Below, piece by piece: positions 1 through 12,167 of a stretch of 64,000 nucleotides of DNA. How positions within the stretch are numbered: the first letter of the stretch is position 1; each line of letters starts with the position of its first letter. Source of the stretch: Dipteris shenzhenensis (lineage: Eukaryota; Polypodiophyta; Polypodiopsida; Gleicheniales); the NCBI GenBank assembly GCA_047967505.1, contig CM106539.1; one strand, 5' to 3'. The notes beneath the pieces were generated by a model. The model had not been told where the DNA came from. It worked only from the letters and a program-made list of their open reading frames with translations, and did no database searches. A program made the translations under genes and the position numbers.

Positions 1-1748
1 GTGCCCAAATACTTCACTTTTCTTTTTCATAAAATACACCCAAACTTTTCTGCTGAAATCATCAATAAAAGTGATAAAATAGTGACAGCCTCCAATAGAT
101 GCAGCTTTAGTGGTCCACACATCAGAGTGGATTAATTCCAATGGCTTTTTACTCTCTTAAACATGCCTAAGAAATGGTTTCCTTGCCTGTTTTCCAAATT
201 GACAGGCTTCACAAACCTTGTGCATTTCTGCAACCTTGAATTTAGGCAATCCTGCAACAATATTTTGGGCTTGCATTGATTTAAGTCGATGTATATTAAC
301 ATGAACAATGCGTTTATGCCAGATATCAATATCTGCAACTACACCAGTCCCATGTGCAAACATTGCTGCACTCAATTCAGGCATGTCTGCATCCAACGTA
401 AACATCCTGCCTTTCTTCTTTCCTTTTGCTATCAAGTGACCGTTATTTTTCATATCCTCAACAAAGCATCCATGAGGATTAAATCTGACGTGCAAGCCCT
501 GCTCAACCATTTGACCAACAGAAACCAGGTTCTTGGTGATGTTCGGGACATGAAATACATCATATAGGTATTTCTTTTTCCCATCCTGCATAGACAAAGG
601 AATTTTACCAATCTGCACAATAGGATGTGCAGTATCATCACCAGTATCCACAAATCCTGGTTTTTCCATTTTCCTTGCATCCTGCATCCACTCTGCATGA
701 CTTGTCATGTGGTTTGACGCATCATTTCATTCTTCTGCACTTGTCACAGAATTGGTCATGTGCTGCACCATAAAAAGATGCTCATTTCTGTCATCACCCT
801 GTCTACTAGAAGATGCATAATTGCCTTGCTGCAATTTTCCATTCATAATGTCATTCTACTTTTTGTAGCAGTCCTTAGCCATATGATCCATTTTACTGCG
901 GTAGTAGCATTCAACATTGTTGTTTGCATTTTGGCCTCTCTGCCATCCACCACGGCCTCTTTGGCTCCCCCTGCCTCTAGAGTTACCATGTCCTCTTGCA
1001 TAGGACTGGTTTTCTTGAGTTTGCTGCATATTCTGATTTCTACCACGGCCTGCAGATCGACCTCCTCTACCTCTGCCTCTACCTCTTCCAGCATTTGAGT
1101 AGAAGATAGTTTCTTTTGAAGTTCCTCCTGAAGAAGATGCACCCCCATTTCTCTGCTCTTCAGAAATTAGAAGAGCAAACAACTCTTCAAAATCAGGAAA
1201 TTTTTCACGACGGCAATGGATGTCCGAAACTGTGCATAATCCTTTCCTAGACCATTTAAGGTCACAGAAACTAGATCATCATCTTCCACTGGCGACCCAA
1301 TGGAAGCAAGTGCATCAGCAATTTTCTTCACCTTCATGTGGTAGTCATTTATGCTCAAATTTTCTCTCTGCACATTGTGCAACTCCTGTTTGAGCTACAT
1401 TTTCCTAGCTTGCGTATTTGTGCTGTATATTTTTGCCAAAGTATCCCATGCCTCCTTTGGCATACTTGCATCCTGAATATGCACAATCATAGAGTCCGAA
1501 ATACTGATAGACAGCCAGTATATAACTTTTCTAGCTCTCTCATGCCATCCTTTAAATGCCTGCATTTCCTGTTGATTGGGAACATTAGGAAGAACTGGTT
1601 CTTCTTCATTTCCTGTAATGAACTCCCAATAGCCTTTTCCCATAAGGAAATTCGTCATTCTAAACTTCCATGCCTGGAAGTTGTTCTTGTCAAGCTTTTC
1701 TGTGACAATCTGTGAAAGAGAATCAGACGCCATTACAGAACACTGCAA
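1..1748 (-). pseudogene. Degenerate copia gag-pol (gag to integrase start)
   Basis: Translation begins at 1748 with a copia gag N-terminus (LDKNNFQAWKFRM, then MPKEAWDTLAKIYS). Gag continues through two frame changes around 1380 and 1180 into a glycine/arginine-rich stretch ending in a CCHC-like knuckle near 860-900. The second cysteine of that knuckle is replaced by arginine (CYYRSKMDHMAKDC). The 708-157 segment carries the pre-integrase region, including IWHKRIVHVNIHRL and CEACQFGKQ. An in-frame TAA at 157-159 follows. The same frame then continues as integrase core (PLELIHSDVWTTKA, then FITFIDDFSRKVWVYF) to the edge. The assignment to copia is secure; the element is clearly non-coding now. 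Confidence 0.85.
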
Positions 1749-2250
1749 AATATTTTGTCACTGCGAAAAACACAGCTTTTGCCTCACACGGGCAGATCTG
1801 CAAAACTGACGAAAGTGGTATCTGACCACACAATCACTTTCCTAGTAATGATTTTGCATCAACAGGCAACAGGCATGATTCTGTAACTCCCAATATCTCT
1901 GCACACAGGCATATGATGCAATTTCTGTGGCACCTTTTCACCGACCAGCCAAGCAGTGGTCGCACAGCAAAAATAGGGCCTTTTTCTGAGTGTCTGCGAA
2001 GAACTTCCGCCTTCAAAACGGGCCCCGAAATCGCCTCGAATCACAAAAATAAAGTCACCAAGGGCTTTGCCCTTGCCCGCAGCATATACTGCCCTCTCGC
2101 CACACCGCGAAGGGCGTCTCAATCTGAGACAATGCACTCTTGCACTTCTGGCTGTGCTACCTGTAGAGATTTGCTCCCAAACTCCAAATAGGAAAGCAGC
2201 ACTGGTCCTCTTACCAGGACACCACGAACTTGGTTTGCTTTCACGAACAA

Positions 2251-2263
2251 GGCTCTGATACCA
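2251..2263 (-). other. Primer-binding site (initiator tRNA-Met)
   Basis: On the minus strand the 13 bases read TGGTATCAGAGCC, the standard plant copia primer-binding site complementary to initiator-Met tRNA. It directly abuts the CA that ends the LTR. Confidence 0.9.
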
Positions 2264-2616
2264 TGTGAAGATAGTGGGAGAGAGGGAAGGAGTCTCACTT
2301 GCGGCTTTCTCACATGCACAATGGGGGAATACACACAAAGGTGGAGGCTAAAAACAGTTTTCCTCTTCTTAGTTGTGAAAGCCAAAAGAACTCTAGTACA
2401 AAGAAAATAGAAGAACCCTATATGTGGGTCTCAAACCAAACTCAACTAACTAAGGTGGCATACTAACTGAGCCACGAATTAGAGTAGATAAGGATAGCTG
2501 TCATCCAGCTATTATTCGTGGGCGGTGTACCAACCGCATCTGCAGCTAACAAGTCAGTGACATAAATGCACAACGGTCACCCTGGCATATCATGAGTGGA
2601 GCTCGATATCTCAACA
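2264..2616 (-). repeat. 5' LTR of the left copia element
   Basis: The minus-strand sequence starts TGTTGAGATATC at 2616 and ends TTCACA at 2264, immediately before the primer-binding site, giving a 353-bp LTR with the usual TG...CA ends. The partner LTR is outside the window. The outer boundary rests on the TGTTGAGA start and could be off by a few bases. Confidence 0.75.
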
Positions 2617-3500
2617 CATAAAGCATTAAAAGAATAGGAAGAACAAAGCATCATGCATCAAGGTACATCAAGCAAATAAGAGAACGCCATTGACATCAAG
2701 CATTGAGAAGCAACATCCTTGCCACCTTCAGCCCACCCGTTTGTAAATCAATCCTGACCACCTGAGAGTAGCTATGAAAGCATCCAGGGGAGGTATTTAC
2801 ATGTAAAAGCCACACTTGACCACCTTAAGTAGCAATGTATGCACTAAGGAGAGGTGATGGAATGTAAACTCACATCTAACTACCTTGCGGTAGCCAATGG
2901 ATCATGGCACCAAGGGGAGGTGCTGAGATATGGTGCCATGAGCACATAGATTAAAGGCTAAGGTATGGTATAGGAAATAATTAAAGTAGCCACCCTAGGG
3001 GACTACATGATGTGGAGATGTGGATTGAGGATATCCACAAGGAGAGATGTGGATCAGAGGACCCCACAAGTGTTGACTATTCAAAGGGCACTCTCTATAT
3101 AGGAGGCATATCATGTATTGTTGAGTACATACATTTAGAATAGATTGAGTATTGCCTACCGTACCCCCTTGAACTTTTGCTAATTCCACATTGCACTAGG
3201 AAAATACGATCCGCACTTTTACATCCCCCATATGTCGGCACTCTTTATGGTAGCAATTTGCATATTGTATTGCATCAATACATATTCCTCTACGGATTGG
3301 ACTCCAATATTGCACACATACCTTCATATAAGTAGTGGATTGCTTTTATGTGACCACATATGACAATGAAACACCTAGCAAAATGGGATGTCACTCAGCT
3401 TGACCAAAATGAAATCATTTTTTTTCACTTCTACCTCTGGTTTGAATTCTTCTCTATGCTTATTACATGCAAGGGCAAGTAATGGTCTTATATCTACTCA
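2617..3500. other. Non-coding stretch with promoter-like TATA
   Basis: No coding sequence was recognised. The stretch holds a threefold 60-bp repeat (listed separately) and, about 160 bp after it, a TATATA hexamer at 3096-3101 in a plus-strand context (CTCTCTATATAGGAGGC). Repeats upstream of a TATA box resemble the U3 region of an LTR, so this may be a solo or orphan plus-strand LTR. No boundaries were found. Confidence 0.3.
2755..2936 (+). repeat. Three imperfect ~60-bp tandem repeats
   Basis: Units begin at 2755, 2817 and 2877. Each opens with a variant of TGACCACCT, then has AGTAGC-AATG, then an AAGGGGAGGT-type core and a GTAAA near its end. The spacing is 62 and 60 bp. The repeats diverge by several substitutions each, so the array is old. 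Confidence 0.7.
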
Positions 3501-6500
3501 TCATCATCCAAGCTATTGTTGTGGGACTCGACGGTGACTCACGTCTCGTGGGGATGTTGAAGATATGCCCAGGTGGGTTGGATGAATAGTATCTAACCCT
3601 CTACTGGCCTTTAGTCGATGCTCGAACTTCTCTTGGCAGTCCCGTACCAAGTTCTTGGCATCTTTTATGTATTGCTTTTCTAGGATCAGATCAGGATAGG
3701 TCTCCTTATAGGAGGACAAGGGTGCTAGGCCTTGCGCCCGCACTGGATTGTTTACCTCTGGGATTGGGGGCACTTCAGGGTCAACCTGGTTGGAAGATTG
3801 TTCGGAAGCAAAGGAGGTGGCAAGAGTAGTTGTCTCCTCATCATAACCGTCCTAGATGAGCACTTGGTTAGAGCCATCACCTACTCAAATGCCCTTCTTA
3901 GATCGGGTTAGGGGATGTGGGTGAATCTCATGGCCGGCCAACGGGAATCCCTTACCCTTCCTTGTGAGCTTCCTGATTGCTGTGCCTAATGCCTTGGCTT
4001 GCATCCTCGTGATGACTTATTGGGGCACTGTGGCCACATGGCCCTGCTCGATGCTGAGCAGATTAAGGCTGGTACTCTTTGGCGGGATGATTGGGGTGGT
4101 TAGTCTCCTCATGGGATAGTCCTAAAACAGATGCTCGGTTCCACAACCCGCACACAAGGGTGTGGGGTTGAACATGGTTGGAGTGGGGGTACAATCCCTG
4201 TATGGACTACCCTTCAAAAGTGTGGGCCCTGGCATTTGAAATAGACACCGGAGGGTTGAAGTACCGATAGGGGCATTCACTTGCTCTATGGGGACCCTGG
4301 AAGGTGTAACATTGGAGTGGGGGTCTCCAAGCAATTGAGTTTAGGTCTCTCGCCCTTGTGTTCACGGGGGTGGTCTAGAATATGGAATCCTATTGATCCT
4401 CTGGTAGGAGGTAGTGGATCAGGGTGCCACTTCCCTCCTCGTAGGGGTAGTAATCATGAGGTCCATGATCAGGATCCGTCTCCTCCCAGTCGTTGGGCAC
4501 TTCTTCTACCAACACTTGATTGATTGGGGTTATACGAGGTAGCGGGGGGTGTGGACCCAATATGGGTGGTGGTAATAGAGCTGGTTGAGTTTTGTACTGG
4601 CTAGAACTAGCAATGGGACCACCTTGAGTGATCAGAGGGTTCGGCCGGGCCGTTAGGGCTAATGGGGGTCTCATTTGATAAATGGGTTGGGGAAGGGACC
4701 TTGGAAATTAACATTGGGAGGTATCATTGTTTCCCCACCTAGCAGTGTGCAGTAGAGTGCCGGCCTTGCCCTTAGGCGCGGACACTCATTGGAGGGGTGG
4801 TTGCCATTGCATACCTCACACTAGACATTGTCTCTCCGTGGAAACAAGTGGGGGTTGTTCAATGCCTCCTTGGAGGGTCCTGTCCTCCACTATTGGCCTA
4901 CCTAATCTAATAGAGCTCACTCATGTCCAAGCCCTTGGGCTCGCTAGTCTCCTTCTTCATCGATTCTACACTCAAAGACCTAACCAATGGAGCTAATTCT
5001 GAGGGGTCCAAGGCTTTATTCAAATTCGTCTTGTCCATCATGTTGTCACATATGCGGAGGCCACCTTGCTGCATAAATCAAAGGAAGTATGATTCATCAC
5101 CATGAGGTGGTCGTGGAGTTTCAAGTCTGCCAATCTGATAAGGAAGAGGGGCAACAATTGCTCATCGCTCATCCGCTTGTACGGTTCACAATGGGCATTG
5201 AGGTGCTTGATTCTGGAAATGTAATCCCTTAAGGATTTCCTTATCATTTTGCTTTACACCATACAATTGGTTGATCGGGCTCCATTTATGGCCACTTCGA
5301 ACCCCACAATAAAGGCCTTTCTCAATGTCTCCTAGTTTATCTTTTCTTTTGGGGTGAGAGCCCTATACCATTGGCCTGCTTTGCCATCCAAGCTAAGACC
5401 AAATGCATTGGCCATCTCTAGGTCTTCGGGAGCACCAAAAGCTTGGAAAATTTGTTCAAATCACTCCATGTGGGAGACCAGGTCTCCTTCTCCAAGGAAC
5501 TTATTTATTAGCTTGGAGATTGCTTGGATTCGCAATGCCTGCGGGAAACACTGGGTCGAGTGGAAGTGGTGTGGTCCCCCTTCCTAGGGCATTCACCAAA
5601 ATGCGCATTGCCTCATCAGTTAACACTATTTAGGGTGCTAGCGGAGGCGGCGTTGCTGTGGGCCTAACAAGGTGCAGGGTTGGCCTTAAGCCTAGCCCAG
5701 GTGATGGTATCCACGTAGTTGCTAGTATCGGCATTGAAACGTATGTGCCAAGGCCTACATTCATTGGTGCAACTGGTATGGATGAGAAGGGATGTAATCC
5801 CAGAGGAGGTGGGTCCTGGGGCATGGGAATGTTAGCTCCATGCAAGGGGCAGTAGGGTGGAAATTGTGGTGCCCCATAGTTGACGAAGGTTGGTGGCACT
5901 GGGACTGTGGGGGGTTCATAAGGCACTCTGCCTTGGAAGTTCCTAGTATCCCCTCGGCTGGGGTTGTGCCTTCGGACTTCCCTCATCCATGGATCTTTAT
6001 CATCCATGTGCTCCCACTTGGAAGGTCTTGCATAGGTGGAGGGTCATGGATCTGCGAAGGTGGTTTCCGTCCCAATGTGTAGTTTGGGAGCTGGATGTTG
6101 CTGACCTTCCTTCCCTGCAGACATGCCGGTGAAGGGGTTCTCCATGTCTGCTGACTCTGTTTGGCCCAAGTGTCCGAATATGTTGGAGAATTTACCCCTA
6201 ATCCTGGATGCAACCGAAGGTGCAAGTGAGTTAGGAGAGGCTACACTTGTGAATGGGCTTCAGATGCCCTTGGACTCGAGGGGTCTTGCATTACTTCATC
6301 CAAGCTTTGTGTTTCATCAGAGCTAGATAGAGTTTTTGGTCGGGGGCCTACTAATGAGTGGAGGCTAGGGATCAATTTTTCACATCCCCAGCTAGGGCGA
6401 AGGGTGGATTGAGTGTAGCTCAAAGCACTCTCTTCCAACACGAGATCCTTTAGCAAAATTCTTTCGGACCTCAAGTGCATGTGGGAGGCCTCTAGCTGAG

Positions 6501-6520
6501 CACACTCAGGTTGAACTAAG
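3501..6520 (-). pseudogene. Degenerate Ty3-gypsy-like gag region
   Basis: Between about 5560 and 5040 the minus strand can be read, across several stops, as a retrotransposon gag domain of the PF03732 type. The signature WYRALTP sits within a stretch reading FGLSLDGKAGQ before it, followed by a segment with LRDYISRIKHLNAHC. Flanking minus-strand open segments are proline-rich (5630-6007, containing PYEPPTVPVPPTF, and 4390-4674), as expected for linker parts of gag. No protease, reverse transcriptase or integrase was recognised down to 3500. The call rests on the gag pattern only. Class is moderately certain; exact limits are not. Confidence 0.55.
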
Positions 6521-6779
6521 GTTTTGGAATTTTTTCATTCTTTGGCTACCCCAAAGGTATCGCAACGATCGGTGGGATAGCTCTATAATGACGATCGGAG
6601 GGATAGGGTATCACACCGGGCAGTGGGATATTGGTATAGCTGCAAGCAGTGGCATAAGCATATCACGATATGGTCAAATAGACACCTAAGCATGGGCCTA
6701 AAGATGATCTCAAGAATTGGAGGCTTTTGACATTCTCAATACAAGTTATCAAATAGTTGCTAGAGGCATTGGCCATCAA

Positions 6780-8055
6780 GTTAAGGTAAGAGAAGAGCAA
6801 AAAAGGGTTTATAAAATGCCTCTAAATAGGAAACACATTCTTGAAGCTATCTTGGCTTATGGGAAGGACTAGAATATGTTGAGGAGAAAGGGTAGTATAT
6901 TTCCTTCATAAAAGTGGATTTTTATAAATCTTATGATAGAATGGAATTGTGCTTCATTATCCAAGCAATACAAGAGATGAAATTGGTATTACATTTTAAC
7001 TCTTTCTAGATACAATCTAAAGAACTATGGAGCCAAGATGGAAGTTGATGGGTTGACTTCTCTAAACTTTGATGTGAAAAGATACCTTAGATAGAGTTCA
7101 CCCTTGCTCTTTGCTATAGTAGTAGACACCTTGGGTTGGCTCATTATTCTAGGTGAGATTAACAATGGGTTTATTAGGGTATTCAGCTAGACAATGGAAG
7201 CCCAATCACCTATTGGTAGTTTGAGGATGACATATTTTTGTCATAATGATAAGAATTCAATGGGAATAAATGTCCATTGTTTGGAAATATTCTATGTAGC
7301 CTCTTGATCCAAGGTAAAGCATGGTAAAATAGGGTACATGGCACCAAATGTAAACCCATTGATCCAAGTTAAAGCATGGAAAAATAGGGTACATGGCATC
7401 AAAAGGAATCCCCTTGATGTGCTTATGAATAGACATTGCTAGGTTTTGTATGAAGATGTTCTCTTTTATGCATTCCAACGGACCTTCATTATTTAGTCAA
7501 GGATAGGTGTGAGTGGTTGCTTCAAAGATTAAAAGAGACAAAAATGGCAAGGTCTTCAACCATCCTTGGTGAGGAAAAAACATTTTCTCAACCACTTCAT
7601 TTACCCTTCTGTCATTGATTTTGTATCCTATCAGTACCCTTCCAAAAGTGGCATCAAATAAACTCAACAACTTGATGATTATGGGTTTCCTATATGGAGG
7701 GGACCCTAATCATTAAAAGATGGCCAAGCTAAGTGGGACTTTTGCATCCTCCCTAAGCAAGAGGGAGGTTTGGTATTGTTAACATAGAAATATCACGCAA
7801 TATTAAATAGGTACTACTCTAAGAGACCATGCTATCAAGGATGCTTTTATATTGAATAAAAAGGTGTTGAGAACATGGTAAGATCTTTGAGGGATAGAGG
7901 TATCTAGAAATGGATAGTTGATCAGGAACTCAAAACATCCTTCGAGACAAAAGCGTGGCCCTTTGGGGGACTAAATCTCACTTTGTTGGATGGGAGGAAG
8001 ATTGTATATCTTTGTTAAAGAATTCAAGTGGATCTTAGATAATACTCAATGGAAT
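6780..8055 (+). pseudogene. Dead L1-type LINE reverse transcriptase
   Basis: Plus-strand fragments in shifting frames match the conserved blocks of plant L1 ORF2. They are motif A near 6914 (VDFYKSYDRMEL), motif B about 7090-7150 (SSPLLFAIVVDTLGWLI, with a stop where RQG normally stands), and motif C at 7220-7231 (FEDD in place of FADD). A C-terminal block lies near 7715 (KWDFCILPKQEGGL). Many stops and frameshifts separate them. No poly(A) tail or 5' end could be placed. The order and spacing leave little doubt about the family. Confidence 0.7.
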
Positions 8056-8360
8056 GCTTTTAGAATAATTTTTTGTGGAACGTTTTGTTGCAAAGAATTT
8101 CTTTGTTGCATAGTGATGATCTCTTGATGCATGGCAACTCATTTGGCATTGATTGCACAAAAGTCAGAAGCTCTAGTGTGACATATTGTGAAGATTTGTT
8201 GGAAAAAAAATTTGTAGGACTCAAAAGAATATTGATCTTGCTAAAAACACTTGGACAAATCCATGAAGCCCTAGAACCTACTTTGTAATGTGATTGAGAA
8301 ACTATGGACAATTTCTTGCATTAGTTTTCATCTTTTCTCAAGGATCGTAAATGTGTGCAT

Positions 8361-8500
8361 AAGTGAGTGAGTGAGTGTGTGTGTGTGTGCGTGCGTCCGT
8401 GTGTGCATGCATGCGTGCATGTGCATGTGCATGTGCGTGTGCATGTGCGTGTGCCTGTGCATGTGTGTGCGTGTGCATGTGCATGTGCGTGTGCGTGTTT
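8361..8500. repeat. TG-rich compound microsatellite
   Basis: An imperfect array of GTGA, GTGT and GTGCAT units. The open frames crossing it on the minus strand (His/Ala/Cys repeats) are low-complexity artefacts. Confidence 0.9.
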
Positions 8501-10305
8501 ACAAAACATATCCAAACTATTAAACTATAATTCAACAAATTGATTCAATACAAATTAAATTCTAAGCATAATTTTGTATAATAGTACAATGCTTCACATT
8601 ATCGTGCAGTATTTCAATCAAATGGTAAATTTTGTTTTCTAGTACTGCCTAACAGAAATTTCCAAATATCTATATATGAATTGAAATAACAATGATGATA
8701 TAAATACCCCAGTATACTCATCGAACTTTGTGAAATTTGTCATATTGATTGAAGGAGAGATACTAATCTACCACCATCCAACATAACATTTTGTTAGAAC
8801 AAATTAAGTTAGATTGAGAAGGAAGGTTTAGAATGCATGTCCCCAATTGTTATCCATGTCACAATTAATTAAAATGAATTCACAATTAACGATGTTATGT
8901 CTAGTGAACATCTCTTTTTTTTTTGGCCTTACTCATGTGATTTGACATTGTAATGAAAAATGCCCTATTTTATGTGTCATTGAATGTACCTTATCCAATG
9001 CCATTTTGATGTTTAAGTCAATGTAGAAGTTGTTGATATGTGTAATTTCATCACTAGATAAGATTTATTTTCCAATGTGACCATACATATTTTGTTTAGT
9101 AAGTGCTTGTGTGACCCACAGTTTAAAAATTTGAGTTTAATCATGGCTACGGTTGACAATCAATCAAAACTGGCTAATCACAAGAAGCTTAGCATAGGTA
9201 ATTAATTTCTAAGGAGAAGAGATCTAACAGATATGAAAATTTATACATATATCTATATGTATAGGTATGTTTTTTCAATTTTCATATTTGCTTTTTTTTT
9301 TGTGTGTGTGTGTGTGTGTTGTTAGCCGGAAAAGAAATCAGGACAAGTGGCTAGACACTAAGCATGGCGACGCTCAAGGGCCACAGAGGAAAGGAGAACG
9401 TGAGGGCGAAACGTTATCATGGGAGGGGAAATGGGATTAGAAGGGGAGGGAATGAAGAGGGAGACTATGGCACCAGGGGAAAGGGAGAGGGGAAAGAGGA
9501 GTATGTCCATGGGTGGAGGAGGAATGTAGAGATGGAGACATCAAAGGAAGAGGACCATGCTTTATTTGAAAGAAAGGATGAGACGGAAATATCAAAGTAC
9601 TAGCTAGGTGGCTTTACAAGAATGAGCGTGTCACATCAAGGAATAGCCCCCTCCTTTTATAGCCAAGAGAGGGGGTCTCTCCCAATAAATGCCTCCTCCC
9701 ACATGCATGGTGCGTGTGGAAAAGTCTCCCATGTGGACTAGGCGGTTACGCACTCTCAAATGTGTGCGACAACCCTTTGCCTCATTTTTCCACATAAATC
9801 AAGCCCCATATCTCAAGTCTATGATACTCCCTTGGTCTCTTCCCAATTTTATAATATGTGCAAACCTCTAGAAGGACAAGTGGAGGGTTCACACAAGGAA
9901 TCTTGCCACCTCATCCAACTTTCCCCATTATTTAACTTGCTCTCTTGGACCTTCTATACCTCCCCCATATGGGCCTATCCTATATGGAGGGAATAACCCA
10001 ATATAATATCCATCTCCACCTATTTTATTACTTCTCCCATGGACTTTGAGCCATATCTCACTAAATGCAGCCTAGGTGGAGGGGTGGCACATGGAGGAGC
10101 CATGCCACCTTACATTTTATAATATTACTACCATGGATTATGTACATCACACCTTATGGGTCCTCTTACGTGGAAGGGTGGCACATGGTCATGCCCTGCC
10201 ACCTCAACCCTGGGCCCTATGCACACCATATTTTATTGTACTATTGCCACACATACAAACACACACACATATTTATGCCTTTTTCCTTAGACAAATTTAT
10301 CCATA
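8501..10305. other. No recognisable gene
   Basis: AT-rich sequence with a short TG run at 9301-9319. A 79-codon plus-strand frame at 9364-9603, rich in Gly, Arg, Glu and Lys, has no recognisable relatives. Nothing else could be supported. Confidence 0.5.
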
Positions 10306-10885
10306 ACAGTGTGTGTGTGTGTGTACATTAAAAAGTCCCATCAATAATTGAGCCATACAATTAATTCCATCAATTGGATAAAAAGTAGAAAAAAGGAGAA
10401 TCATATAACAAAAAATTATTTGAGACATTTAAGCTGAAAAATGCAACAACTAGAGTTTGCAAAACTTTCCACCAAAATTAATAATTTTTAATAATATTGA
10501 GTTTGACAAACATAATATTAAAAAACGATGTCGAATCCTCAAGAAATCTAGGTTCTGAGGTCAGGGTCCACTTACATGCTACCATCCAAACAAACTAGGT
10601 GTTAGAACAACATAGTTACATTTGGGTAGACAAGTAATGCATGTTTCCCCAACTTATTATCGCTTTACCTAGGAATATAAACTACCATATGGATTCTTAG
10701 ATAATTTTAAAAACGTTTAAGTCACAAGTGGAGTAACGAGCGAATGAGAGCATGGGTTGAGAAGGGATTAGTGGAGGTATGGGAGGATTAGTGTGCTTGG
10801 TGTGTGGGGTGGTTAAACAAATAGTATAAAGGGAAGATTTCACGGGGTGTACATAAAAGAATAATTCATCATTGGGGAAGTATAC

Positions 10886-10955
10886 ATGTGTGTGTGTGTG
10901 TGTGTGTAGAGAAATAAGTATATGTGTGTGTGAGATACATTTACTAATCAAAATT

Positions 10956-10996
<41 letters not shown>
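10886..10996. repeat. (TG)n microsatellites, copy 1
   Basis: Two TG tracts, about 10886-10908 and 10963-10996, in the first copy of the tandem duplication. Confidence 0.9.
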
Positions 10997-10997
<1 letters not shown>

Positions 10998-11861
10998 CCT
11001 ACCTCCAACCCTGAGGATAAGACCACATGTGGGCAGTAAGCCCACCATGTGGAACTTACTCCCCAGCTACTTATAATAAGTGAATAAAAGTGGGTCTATA
11101 TGATAAGTGTCAAAATGAAAAAATGATGCCAATAGAAAATGCGTAAATGACTTCTGCAAAATAGATACAAAAATTATTTAAAAATAAGGTAAATCACAAA
11201 ATGACTAGGGATTATCCATGCTAAAGAATTATCCAATAAATGTGAATTAATTGTATGGCACTAGCCCAACCAAAGGCTAGTTGGGAAATCAAAGTGTGTG
11301 TTTAGATTAAAAGTCCCATCAATAATTGAGCCATACAATTAATTCCATCAATTGGATAAAAAATTTTTAAAATGAGAAACATATAAGAAAAAAATATTTG
11401 AGACATTTAAGTTGAAAAATGGAACAGCTAGAGTTTGCAAAACTTTCCACCAAAATTAATAATTTTTAATAATATTGAGTTTGACAAATACAATATTGAA
11501 AAACGATGTCAAATGCTCAGGCAATCTAGGTTCCACGGTCAAGGTCCACTTACCTGCCACCATCCAAACAAACTAGGTGTTAGAACAGCATAGTTATGTT
11601 TGGGCAGACATGTAATGACTGTTTTCCCCAGCTTGTTATCGCTATACCTAGGAATATAGACAACCATATGGATTCTTAGATGATTGAACAAACATTTAAG
11701 CCACAAGTGGAGTAAGCAATGAATGAGAGAATGGGTTGAGAAGGGATTAGTGGAGGTATGGGAGGATTAGTATGCTGGGTGTGTGGGGTGGTTAAAAAAA
11801 GATTGTAAAGGGAAGATTTCACAGGGTGTACATAAAAGAATAATTCATCGTTGGGGAAGTA

Positions 11862-11865
<4 letters not shown>

Positions 11866-11905
<40 letters not shown>

Positions 11906-11950
11906 GAAATAAGTGTCTGTGTGTGTAAGATACATTTACTAATCAAAATT

Positions 11951-11990
<40 letters not shown>
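11866..11990. repeat. (TG)n microsatellites, copy 2
   Basis: Two longer TG tracts, about 11866-11902 and 11954-11990, in the second copy of the duplication. They are expanded relative to copy 1. Confidence 0.9.
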
Positions 11991-11991
<1 letters not shown>

Positions 11992-12167
11992 ACATGTGCG
12001 TTCGTGCGTCCATCATCTATATCCCTCATAACATGCTATTTCAATGATTTTTATTGTGATGATTTATTTCATAATTGAACCACAAATGTTAGGTGTCATT
12101 ATTGACTGCCTAGTTTGTGGTTAGCGTGATGACCACCTATTTGCGTACCTAGTATTGCTTTTGTGTT

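Larger units (their letters stand above)
1..2616 (-). mobile_element. Ty1-copia LTR retrotransposon, 5' portion
   Basis: Read on the minus strand, this segment holds in order a 5' LTR (2264-2616), a primer-binding site matching the initiator-Met tRNA type used by plant copia elements (2251-2263), an untranslated leader of about 500 bp, gag, protease and pre-integrase regions, and the start of integrase at the window edge. That order (gag, then integrase ahead of any reverse transcriptase) is the Ty1-copia order. The rest of pol and the 3' LTR lie to the left of the window, so the target duplication cannot be checked. Frame breaks in gag and a stop in integrase make it a dead copy. Confidence 0.85.
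10300..11995. repeat. Tandem segmental duplication, period ~978 bp
   Basis: Copy 1 (about 10300-11000) and copy 2 (about 11290-11995) share a long collinear sequence. Both begin with a TG tract followed by AGTCCCATCAATAATTGAGC (10334 and 11312), and both end in a pair of TG microsatellites separated by ATACATTTACTAATCAAAAT. A unique spacer of about 290 bp lies between them. Differences are scattered substitutions and repeat-length changes. No coding content was seen. Confidence 0.85.

Noticed and set aside
1859-2338. 159-codon minus-strand frame
   Set aside because: It spans the copia leader, primer-binding site and LTR; no protein motif.
2755-2936. Regularly spaced repeats that might suggest a CRISPR array
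   Set aside because: The units are contiguous, diverged and few, with no unique spacers, in eukaryotic nuclear DNA.
8321-8538. Open frames rich in His, Ala, Thr and Cys on the minus strand
   Set aside because: They are translations of a TG-type microsatellite, not genes.
9364-9603. 79-codon charged frame as a small gene
   Set aside because: No motif, no splice or promoter context, biased composition; left as unassigned.
10697-12031. Frames with long (TH)n or (VC)n runs
   Set aside because: Produced by TG microsatellites in the tandem duplication.
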